64,000 nt of DNA, taken from positions 31,112,197 through 31,176,196 of the forward strand of contig NC_134509.1 in the NCBI RefSeq assembly GCF_027942865.1. The letters run 5' to 3'. This DNA comes from Odontesthes bonariensis. Taxonomy: Eukaryota > Chordata > Actinopteri > Atheriniformes > Atherinopsidae. Below are positions 47,601-59,600 of this stretch, one piece after another. The translations under genes were made by a program, and so were the position numbers. Below the pieces are notes generated by a model that was not told the origin of the DNA, did not search any database, and worked only from the letters and a program-made list of their open reading frames with translations. Within the stretch, counting starts at the first letter, position 1. Each line of letters starts with the position of its first letter.

Positions 47601-50600
47601 TAATGGAGTAAAAGTCGAAAGTATGCATTATTATTTTTACTTAAGTAAAGTACAAATACGGAAAAATTTACTTAAGTACAGTAACGACGTAAAAATACTC
47701 CGTTACATTCCACCACTGCCGCTGGGATAGGCTCCAGCCCCCCCGCGACCCGACCGACGGATTAAGCTGGTATAGAAAATGGATGGATGGATGTTTGTTT
47801 TGAGGACACACACATATCCACCTAATGAGCTTTGCAGTTTCATACCACCAGGTGTCAGTATTCCACTACAGATCAATGTGTTTATCTGTCTGTCTTCCTG
47901 GTTGAATGGCTGCAGACACAGCTGTGATGGCAGGGACACACAGTAAAGAGTGAGTGTGTGGGATTTAGATTTATTATCTGGCAGAGACTAGATTGGCTCA
48001 GCCATGTAGTGCTCCATTGATTGCTGCTGACTGTAGATGTGTTTTTGTGTATGTGTTGCGTACATGTTACATATTGTCAGTGGACAATCTTGCTATTGTC
48101 AAACTGAATCTGTTCCATCGGAAATTATATCAATACAGTGAGTATATGATTTGTTTGTGTGTTTATTCAAAAGCCTAAGCATCATTTTTTTTTTCTGTTT
48201 GTGTGTCCGGGTGTGTATAGACATTTATTTTCACAGACATAGAGGATGAGGACTTAAGTTCACAAGGTAAGCATATCTAATTCACACACAAAGTCAGAAA
48301 TTCAGACAAATCTCACATATTATCTTGGTTGTCTGAAGTCCTCTTAGCCCAAATTAACACAACAACATGACTGTCACAGTGCACAAAGGCAGGCTCATAG
48401 TAATTTTCTGTGCAGTACCCCCCGCCCCCCTATACAGACTGCTTATACAGCTTTGTTATTTAGCATTGCACATACTGCTTGCAGTGATGCAGCAGCAGAT
48501 TTCCCGCTTGACATCCACTTTAATGCTTCAAACAGGCTTCTCATTTCCCGCCTGCTTCTCATTCTGTTTCACCAGTTGATGTGGCAGCTAATGAATGGTC
48601 AATTTAAACACTAAGTGCATGGCAGACCTTATCATCCTACATCTGAGACTGACTATGGGTAAATGGGAGCACGTCCCTGCAGACAGGATTCAAGAGCTTG
48701 TGGAAGCTGTTGTTGCAAAAATATTGATATGCATAGATTTGGAGCTCAGCTATCACATTTGAGTCATATCTTGGTGCCAACATATATACTTACTGCTCCC
48801 CACTCCTTATTTTTCCACTGAATATCACTCTTGATTGACCTGATTGACTTGATTGTATGAATTTTACTCTTTTCATCCCTTTTCTTTCCCTGCAACCCTT
48901 TTTTGGCTATCTCCCATCTCCATTCCTTGTCTACATTTGTTACTCTGCTTCATAGACTCAATATTGCTCAAGCAGGACAGAAAATTAGAAAGATATTGGA
49001 TCATAGAAAATTGCTTAATCCTTCTAATCAGTAACCGTGTTGGAATACCTTTTGTCTGTAAACCCCGCTCCCGTCTCCCTATCTCTCTCTCTCTCTGTGC
49101 AGGTTATAACATGGCTGTAACTGGCTGTCACTCAGATCACAGTCAGCAAGCTCTGTCTTGCAAGATGTCTGCTGAGTACGATGGATTTATGGCCTCAAAC
49201 AAGAGGTGAGACAGACTACAATCCATCTATGGTGCTTACACTGGATTTAAAGATTGGAACATGAGGGACATGAGCAGATGGGGACATAAGGCCATAGTTT
49301 GAGTGGAAAGATATCAAAGAAGTAAATAATCTTAAGTCCAAACAACCGGTCAACAGCACTCTAAGCTTTTAATCGAGTGAAACAAAAATATTGACTGAAG
49401 ATTTTACTCAAAGATTCGTGAAAATAAGCTTTTTTGAATGAGTTTTGAGTTGTTTAGTTTTCGTTTGAGGATCTACCAGGCCAGACTGAAAATGGCCCAA
49501 TGGCCCGGTTCATTAGCTAATTCTGTGATTAAACTGTAATTGAACCACAGAGGCTTACATCTTTTTTTGTTGTTGTTGTTTCTAATGGAGTTCATCTGGG
49601 GTCCGTTTCACAAAGCAGGTTCAACAAACTCTGAGTCTATTCCTGAACTCTGAGTTGATCTACTCTGAGATAGAAAACTGAGTTTTCAGTTCCAGAAACG
49701 CTGATTTGAGTGAGTTTAATCAACTCTGAGTAGGTTCACCTTGAGTTTTGCCTGTGCGCCACAACTTTAAAAAGCCAGCATCAATGGAACCCCGATTCGA
49801 CGAGTCACCAGTGTAACGGGGAAGAGGAGGGGCTACGTTTTTCACCAACCTCCATCCATTATCTATACCGCTGAATCCGTCAGTCGGGTCGCGGGGGGGC
49901 TGGAGCCTATCCCAGCAGTCAATGGGCGAGAGGCGGGGTACACCCCGGACAGACCGCCAGTCCATTACAGGGCCACATAGAGACATACGAGACAAACAAC
50001 CATGCACGCTCACACTCACTCCTAAGGACAATTTAGAGATGCCAATCAACCTAACATGCATGATTTTTTGGACAGTGGGAGGAAGCCGGAGTACCCGGAG
50101 AGAACCCACGCATACACGGGGAGAACATGCAAACTCCACACAGAAAGGCCCCAGCTGGGTGTTGAACCTGGAACCTTCTTGCTGTGAGGCAACGGTGCTA
50201 ACCACCACACCACCGTGCAGCCCTTTTCACCAACCTCGAATTGGAAATCTTAATGCACTCATACGGCGAGTTTCAACACGTTTTTAGAAATAAGTGCAAC
50301 ACCGCTGCAGCTACAAAAGTGTAAGTTTAAATGTAGTCCTTTTGCAATCACAATAATATTACAGGGGAAAACTGCTTGAATGGGAACCCATTCATTTATT
50401 TCATTTAGGTGCAATCCCGCGGGGGAGAAGCGCACTTGGCAGCAGTTTAAGATGAAATATAAAAACATTGTTCAAACAGGTGAGACCTCGGCATGGAGGT
50501 TCCTCATTTTGATCATGTTTTACACTGTAAAATAAATATTAAGTGGCTATTTGATTGTGCAGTTATTTTATCCCCAACATAATGCTGTTTTCACACACAT

Positions 50601-53600
50601 AAACTATGTCTTCTCATCTCTATCATGTTCTGTTAAATAATAAAGTCTATTTAAACTAACACAGACTTCCACTGAGCCAACAGAAAGAAGGCAGATGCCC
50701 GTAAAACGGGTGGTGCCCAGCACCGCCACCTCTAACGGAAGGCCAGTGGCTGAGGGAATCCACCCCCAAGAGACAAGTGTCTTTATAAAATATAATAGGC
50801 CTAAAGATATCTTTTTTAAGCCGATTCATACACATATTTATTTGTCTTTTTTTTCTTTTGTCCCAACAAAATTCTGATGGTGCCGCTCAAAAAGATAATT
50901 GTCTGTAAATGCAAAAACATCTATGCACGGTCTGATAACTCTCATGAGGAATATTTAATTCTCTGCGCAATAATGCTGCACCTTCATCCATGGGATCGTT
51001 GTCAAAAGGACATGCCATGTTCGTGAAAAAAGTCGCCTCCTACTGTGCCTAATGGACTTCTAGAAGTAGAAGAACTCGCTCTGCTGACTGAATGAATGAG
51101 GAAATCAAATGGCGTGTGTGGCTGAAAGAGGGCGGAGACAGAAAGAAACTCGAGGTTTCTTGAATAAAACCTGGTCCCGACCAGGACAGGTTCATAGAGT
51201 CTGTTACTATGGTAACTGACCGAGAGGTTAAGTTACCTCTCTTTGTGACACAGGCTTGAGTTACCCCTCTTTCTCGGGGTTGAGTTACCTCCCTTTGTGA
51301 GACGGAAAACTCAGAGTTTCCCTCATTTCAGGGTTAACAAACTCAGAGTTTTCACTAAACCTGCTTCGTGAAACGGACCTCAGGGCCCCAACAGCTGTCT
51401 ACAACACCTTGTAGCAACACCCTAGGAAGCTGTGATCTGCTCCAAGCTAAAAAATTACTCTCAGTTGCAGTTGAATTATATGCTAGCACTTTTACTTTCA
51501 TATATTCAGCATGCTCACTGCTTGTGGCTGCCATAACATATACTGGAAATGGGTTAAATATTTTTTCTTTGTGAAAAAATACTTTGAAACTCAACAGCTT
51601 GTGTTGAGTAGTGTGACTAAGGCACTGGCAACTGTCTTATCATAAAGATGGCAGAGAAAATAAAAGAGTGTGTTTAGTTTGGTTCCAAGGCCAACTAAGA
51701 AACGTGTCCAAGTATTTGGACTGTTTGATTTGGAAGGAAGTCATTTGCATTGCTGGGGAGCCGTTAGGTTGGCATGGGAAGCAAGTTTGGAATGAGGCCT
51801 TGACATCGTGTCCAGTTATTAATATGACAGAAAAAAACTCAAACAGCATGATTACTGAGAGTAAAGCAGCGAAAATCACGATGCGAGCACAAGCGGAAAT
51901 TCGGACCGAAAAGGCTTTAAACTAGGAGCAGCTTTGTGATTATATATTCTAAATTCAGTGTTTTCTTAGATCTAAAATATCCACACTTGACGACATGTGA
52001 AGACAGCTAAGTTAACAACCTCCATGAGTTCCCACATGAAAGAGGTTTTCTACTTTAGGTGATAAAACCAAGTTCCATTATGGATGCAGTGTGTAGAAAA
52101 GGTGTTGCTCTGGTTATGGTTAAATAGAGCTTAAACACCAAAGTCACTTTCCTCATGATGTGCACATTTGGTTGAAGAAATCTATTTAAACACTGGCTTA
52201 ACAGGTACTTAAATCAGTATGTGAGAGAGACACTAGGATCTCTTTAGTATCATTTGTCAGCATGCAGTTTTATATATGCGCATTTGACAAGACTTTATAG
52301 AGGTGTGTTCGATTACTTGGACATTTTAAATTGATGCCATGAGACTATAGATAAATGATGTCTGCTGGTGGTGTCTTTATCAGAGGACTTGTTGCCATGG
52401 TAGCCAATAAAATGGAACAGAGGCTTGTTGCAGAAGAGAGAGGTTTGCCATCTAACATGTGGCTTACATGTTTTTTAGATTTATTAATTTTTTTTACAGC
52501 TTTGATGCCTTAACTGAAGCAAGCAATTTTTGTGCTGCAACCTGAAAAGAAAAAAAAGTTAAGCAAAAGTGTAACTGTTACAGCCACACACATGATATCA
52601 AATCTATCCATGGAACTTAACTCCAGCCTGGTTTTGGTTTTATTAGCTTACCTCTTCTCTAATGTGAACTTATTGGTTGTTGATTGATGTGGATGTAGAT
52701 CACTACCCTTTAAAAGCTTAAAACGTACTGACATGACAAGATTTGCCGAAAGGTTTTCTTGTGTTATAAGATACAGAAATACACTCTCCGGCTAATGATG
52801 CTGAACAATTTAGTTGGAGCTCTCATACAGAAGATGGGGGGGGGGGGATAATGATTCAGCTGAAATTTAATATTGAATTTCAACTTTGGAAAAGATTTAA
52901 ATATTTAATCTAAGATGATTTTCTCCCCTTTTAAATTAGCCTGCTAACTACAGAATGTCTCAGAAGTGACAGAAATGATTGAAACAGTCACTGGATGAAA
53001 ATGTCAGTATCTGAGTAAGTGAAATTCCCCTTCATGGGAAATGAAGGGGTGAAGGCACATGTTTGTCTGTATCAAGGACTGAAAACGTCTGATTCTTCTC
53101 ACTACTGTCAGCAGCGTCTGTAATCGAAATGGTCTGCACTCTTCAGGTCAGGGCACTGTGAGAGCTCTCTGAAGTTTTTATTTCTGGACACAGTGTTAAG
53201 CAACCACAAAGAATGTGGAGACAAAGACATAATCATTGGCTTAACCATGTGGTGAATCAGGTTTGTTGACAAGGACACTTTTCATGTGGATATGAGCTCT
53301 TGCTTTGTGCTTGTTGAGTCTATGTCTGCTGAAACTGAATATATCATCAAGTCTGCATAAAGTATATGAGTCTGAGAGTCCATAATTACAGTATCTTAAT
53401 GGGAATGTGCATGGTGCAGACAGGCTTTCAGATGGTGCCAGGTGTCTATTCAATGCTTATCTGTCTTTCTGATTAAGAGAAAAACTCAAATTCAGAAAAT
53501 TACCTTCCTAATACATTTTAGGAATCTGTAGAAATAGTGTCAGTGATTTAGTTGTGAAATGGATGTGGAAACAACAGTAAAAGTTACTTTAAAAAAGTTT

Positions 53601-56600
53601 CAACACTGACTTGATTCATGACTTGGTTAAGGCAAGCCTTTGGGGGCTATTGCAAGAATGGAACCAACTAAGAGGAAAATTGGTGTTTAAATCTCCGATC
53701 TTGTTGGTGGCAACCATAATAAAAGAGGACTGGGATGGAAATAAGAAAAACAACAGACTATTAAGACAGACACCAGAACTAAATCAAAGTGCATTTTTTT
53801 TCTACTTCCTTCCGTTTCTTCTCAGGTGGTTTTGTCATGTAGATGATGATAACTACGTGAACCCCGCAGCCCTCCTCTCTCTGCTCTCGGACTTCCCTCA
53901 GGATGGCGACATCTATGTGGGAAAACCGAGTCTGGACAAACCCATTACTGCTCATGAACTGCTGGAAGGAAACACAACGGTACCAATCCATGGTTTTGAT
54001 TTATTTACTCACTCCTTAGCTTTTTTTTGGTTTCTGGAAGATTCAGATTCAGCTCTGAAGCTTCCCTGAGCTTTGTTTTCCAGAGACTGAATATACAAAG
54101 GAATTTTTTACTCTCATCTCATCAAAAACGATACAGTAAAAGCCCAAAAACAACTTTACTGGATATTCAAAAACTGAGCTATGTAACAAGATGATAAAAA
54201 AAAGAAGCGGTGCACAATGGTCAATGGTTGAAATTCATTAATGTAAGCTGATAATACTTTATTGCAGAGAGACCCCACAAAGTACAATATTGTCTTTGTT
54301 GTGGTTCAGCAGATTTATTTTTTCTTGCTCCTCTGCCACCTGAGATTTTTTGCTTTCTTTTTACATTTTCTGTCCTTCCTTCCCTGACCCCCCTAATACA
54401 GAGCCGCTAAGTAATTTGCAATTTTCATTCGTCAAAATACTTTTTATTCATCAATTTTTTTTAAGTAATTTAGATCTTTTTTTTTTCTTTCATTACATAT
54501 ATTTATTTTGTGTCAATGTTTGTGCACATTAACAAACTAAAACCATCTATGTTGTGGAGAGGATGGTTGCGTTTTCACATTTTTGGCACTCACCACAAAT
54601 ATTTTTAGTAACAAATTGGAAGGTTTTCAATTATTTAATCCAGCGACCCTTGAAAGTCCACAATTTAATCAATTTAATGTAAGATCAAGTTCAGCTTGAA
54701 ATGACTGCACAATTTCAAATACTCCTATGTTTCTAAAACAATCAGCACATTTACCGCACATCACACAAGAAATACATGATTTCCTGTGTCGGTCCAACCG
54801 AAAATGGACTTTTAAAATGCATATAAAAATGTTAATCTGACCAAGATGCTAAAAGGAAAAAATTAAGCTGCTCAAAATAGGGCTAACACACCCAGATAAT
54901 GCTGTTTGGGGATTGAATAACTCCTGCATGTATATGCTCCCAGAGACTCAAAAAGTGCTAAGGGCTTGTAGAAACAGCACCAAGCTGTGTAAGTATAGAT
55001 TGTCCGAACAAATTCCTAATAAAGCTGCTCTTATTCATATTTTGTTTTGTTTATTTTGTCAAAAAGATGAAAGCGTCAGAAAATTGTGTTTGAAAAGCAG
55101 CTCACAAAGACTACATGTCAACTTTCGGTGGCTTAAACCATTTCCTGACTGCCGTTCAGCTCTGCTAAAATCCTGATTATTTTTTTTAAGCTGATAAAAA
55201 TAACCTTTCAAGTGATTTACAGACAACGTCAGCATGGTGAATTTGGCTATACGTTTGATGACCTCCAACAGAAAGATTTGATCCCATATTAACAATATCA
55301 TTCATTAAATTTTCTTACCCCCTGCTGCGTCCTGTGAGCCGAGTTCCAGCCTCGTTTTGGCGTTGATGAAAGTAGTCCGGCTAGTTGGCTGGGGCCACAA
55401 AAATAAAGCGTTTTGCTTCTCAGAACAATATGCGTTCAAAAGAGTAATACATTTGCATCACAAAATCGTTCTCCAGAAAAAGTCAGACCTCATAATTGCT
55501 TGGCGCTATTTTTTCTCCCTTCATATCACTGCGTGCTGCCACCTGCCGACAGCCGCGCCTGTTACGGTGTTTACTGCTCAGAAGCAGGGGACTGCTCGGT
55601 CTGCACTTCGGTCTGCACGGTCTACACAGCCCGTAGTGATACGAAGGGAGAGAGAAAATAGAGTCAGCATCTTCCACAAAAACTGTTTGTGGCGCAGACC
55701 AACTTTTTCAATGTATTTCTGATGGTCATCATTACTCAGAAAAACCTTTGAAGCATACCAGCAAAGTTTCTGGTGCCTGAGATAAGAAAAGTAATATAGT
55801 CTGTCATCGATTGATGGCGATGACAGTCTAAAGCACAATCCAACACTTTTTGTTAAACACTCTCGCTACCAGAAGGTGGAAAAAAGTTCCTCATTGCAGG
55901 TTTAAGTGAAGATCACCATGACAAATAGGAATGTTGGTCAAAACTACAAAGAATCATTCAGTTGCCTTCCTTTTTCATTCTCATTATTCTACACCTGGTC
56001 CTTCTTTCCCTTTTTTTTTTCTCTGCCAGGGACACTAAAGAGCAGTAAAACAAAGCTAAGGTTTGCTTGTATTGGTTTTCTGCCAAACTGTAGCTTAGCC
56101 AGGCTGACCACCATCATTTAAAATCCATAAAATCCACATTTAGCACCATTTTTCATTGGTGCAGAAGGTTGAAAAAGGTGAATACAATTAAGTTAGTGGA
56201 TTAATGAGTAGTGAGTGAAGCTACACAAAGTGTGTAGCTTTTGCTCAGCTAAGGAGTGTTTATGAGAGATTGGTGTCTTGTTTGAACACACATACAGACA
56301 AAAGAGTTTCCTGAATGCTCATACTGGTGCATGCCTGTGATGTGTGTGTATAGGCCACCAAGTTCACAGAGTTAAGACTTTTATTGCGTTAAAGTGCTGC
56401 CTAATTCCTGTAAGCTCTCTGCACTTTTCAATCTCTCCCGTTCATTTCTTGAAATTACTCTCTTCATCTCCCTTGTGTCACTCTCTGCTCTGATTGCATC
56501 CATTGATATTGAAAAACAGATCCTTATTAGTCTTCGCTTCCTGTTTTCCTTCTCTCTTCCATCTGCTCCCATTTTCTTCAAGAGAAAATAAAAACAAATG

Positions 56601-59600
56601 TCAGGCTCCTCTCAGTCTCCTCTTTTCCTTTTCTTATGTCTCGCTGCCCGTCTTTTTCAATTTCCTGTCACTATTGTGAGGCAGCGAGAAGAATAAGAGG
56701 AGAAAAGGGAACAAGAAAGCAAAGGAATGGAAAGAATGCATGAAAGGATAGAAAGGGGGTTTCAAGAGAAAGAGAAAGGATGGAAAATGTTAGGAAATAA
56801 GACAAGATCCACAAGAAGGAAAGAAGAAAAAATGTAGAGGCATTACAGATTGCATATGATAGAAAAAGGTAAGGAAATGAACTACAACCCCAATTACAAA
56901 GAAGTCGGGATGCTGTATGGGACGTACAATGCAAATAAAAACCGAATGCAACCATCTCTCATAAAACAAGTGAAACACGTTTTTAATTGAGTAATAGGAA
57001 AAATGTGTAATAAAAGAAAGAATAAGGAAGTAGAAGAAGACTAAAAACACCAAATGATGACTGAAAAAAATCAAGACAAGAAATATTCAGTAAGGGAGAA
57101 GGAAGGCAAAGAAATCTCTCACACACACTTATTGAATACACAACCATAACACCGCATTTATTTTTGTATGATATACAGAAGGATCTAAAATAAGACATTA
57201 TCTACCTGAGAAATGGGATAGAAATAGAGGAGAGACATATTACTCGTAAAAAGCTGGTTTGGAAAGAACTGAGCACTGAACGCAAATTGTTGAAACGTTA
57301 GTCAGCGACAGGGGCACCTTTTTTCTTTTCTACATTTCTTCAGATTTATGTGAGTGTGTGTGAGACAAAGTACCAGTATTTCACATATTAGTAACACCCA
57401 ACCGAGTGTTTGAGTAGCTTTATGTGTCTGCGTTTACAGATGTAGTTTTTAATTTCCTCTAACCCATAGGAGGATGATGTCTTTATGCATGTATCTCCAC
57501 CTTTATGTTGGATGCTGTGTGTTTCCTGTGTGTATGTAAGATGGGTGGAGTTAGGAGTTAACATCCATCCCTTTAAATGCAAAATGCGCTTTAATTGAAG
57601 GCCAGACAACTTGAAAGTCAACACGACACTGTTAAACTTTTTATGTTAAACTATGAAATAACAGAACAGCAGTTTTTTGTAAAAGAAAATAAAAGTGTTT
57701 CAACAGAGAGTACTTGTGGAAAGAGCAGCTCTTAAGCCTTCAAGTGGACGTTTTGCTCATCTGTGTTTGACTGACACTTTAGAGTCCGAGTTGTACCTCC
57801 TGACACTAAATTGCTGGTGCAAACAACCACAGCAAGTTGCCACAGCAGTGATCATTTTCCGCTTCACCGACTGTTACATGTAACGCAGTGGTGGATGATG
57901 TTGTATCAGAAGTTAAGCTTTCCCTTTTGTATGTGTGTGAGTTTTTGTCGGAGCCTCTGAACATTAGCATTCGTAGTCTATTTGTGTTAGGCAGTGCTTA
58001 GTGCACCTACTTTCTGTCTTTCTTTGTATTTGCATGTATTGAAATAATTGATAATTGTGTGTGTGTGCGTGTGTGTGTGTGTGTTGTCAGAAAAAAGTAC
58101 AGTTCTGGTTCGCTACAGGAGGAGCAGGTTTCTGTCTGAGTCAAAGGCTGGCAGGAAAGATGTCTCCATGGGCGAGGTAACACTAATTTACATACCTATG
58201 TATTTAAGTGTACTTTGACGTCAGTGTGACTCAAATGCCAGCATGACTCAAATGTCAGCAAGAGTGTTAAAGACAGAGCTTATTTGCTATTATCAGATAC
58301 ACTGAAATACATTTTTTGCAAGTTTTAGCCCATTTGCTTCAAGCTCCTTTTGCCTGGTGTAGATTTCCAAGTTTTTCACTTAATTAAGTGCACAGTTTTT
58401 AGACTGAGTTCATATGTCTAGCAGCTACATCTTTCTTAGTTCTGACACTGGAAATTCACTCAAAACCTGCTTGAAAAATAGCAGGTAATCCATCACACTG
58501 AACATTTTATAATATACTTTTTTAACCTACTTAATGGTTGGCCAGTGATACAGGTAAGACTAAGATTTAAGTTAAAAAAAGATCAAACATTTTTGCTATT
58601 CTGAATCTAATTAAATAGTTTTTCCTCCATTTTAATGCAAATTTCAGTCCTCTCCAAGAGCTTTCAAAGAGCTAATGGCTGCCCAGGGCTACATGTTAGG
58701 GAATCAGATGCAAAATTTATGGTAGACTTTTGAAAAGGTCAGCATGGAGATTCGTCATTTAATGGCTAATAGGTCATGACATGCAAATTCACCAATAATG
58801 TCCCTATAGAGGAAAAAGTTGGGAATTTTTAAAACCTTTTCTTTCTTTCATTCTTCCTTTTTTCTTACATATACGTTTCCCCTCAGTAGAATATACTTTA
58901 AAAGTCATACTTTGTGATCATTTGTGACGACTTTGACGATGAAAGAACCGCGCAGTGTTGTGAGGAATTTAAAGGAATACAAAAAAAACAAGTGAATGTG
59001 TGTTGTGTGAGTTTCAGAGGCTCCCAGTTTGAGCGGACATCGGCCACAATCCGTCTCCCTGACGACTGTACGGTGGGCTTCATTGTGGAGAAGAGACTGG
59101 GCATCTCCATGGTCCACTGTCCATTGTTCCATTCACACCTCGAAAACCTGCTTCTCATAAGCCAAAGGAGCATACCACAGCAGGTATTATTACACATGTA
59201 CATAAACAAAAAAATATATTCATTTTCCCTGCCTCTAATTGTGTTTATTCTCTGCAGGTGACACTCAGCTATGGGGTATTTGAGAACAAGATGAACAGCA
59301 TTGAAGTGAAAGGAAGCTTCTCTAAGGAGGAGGACCCCTCCAGGTTTGGGTTCTCCTTTCTTTAATTTGCAAACGAGCAGATATGAACAATGCAATCTTT
59401 CTCAAATTGGCCTGTTTAGTCTTCTACAGCTTCTGGTAGCAGCTGTCTGATGTGGATGCACACAGCCGCAGACAAATCGTGCATTTTTAGATTTGCTTCC
59501 TCATGTGAGTGAAACTGTTAAACTTCCTGTAACTTCTGTATAGTAATATAAATATTTTTTTTACAAATTTATACAAAAAAATAAGCTATAAATCGATTTG

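Larger units (their letters stand above)
49600..51379. mobile_element. PIF/Harbinger-type remnant with Myb/SANT-like fragment
   Basis: Terminal inverted repeats of 22 bp at 49600-49621 (GGTCCGTTTCACAAAGCAGG then TT) and 51358-51379 differ at one base. Inside, 50410-50479 encodes [18 protein letters not shown] up to a donor, and 50677-50735 continues [19 protein letters not shown] to a stop. This fits the Myb/SANT-like accessory protein of vertebrate Harbinger elements. No transposase gene is seen, and I find no clear 3-bp duplication. A SINE is inserted at 49853-50223. Confidence 0.75.

Noticed and set aside
49720-50208. 162-residue open frame on the minus strand
   Set aside because: It lies inside the full-length SINE, whose copies all produce similar frames without protein signs.
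58898-59395. 165-residue open frame on the minus strand
   Set aside because: It is antisense to two well-supported mfng exons (59018-59183 and 59258-59343).
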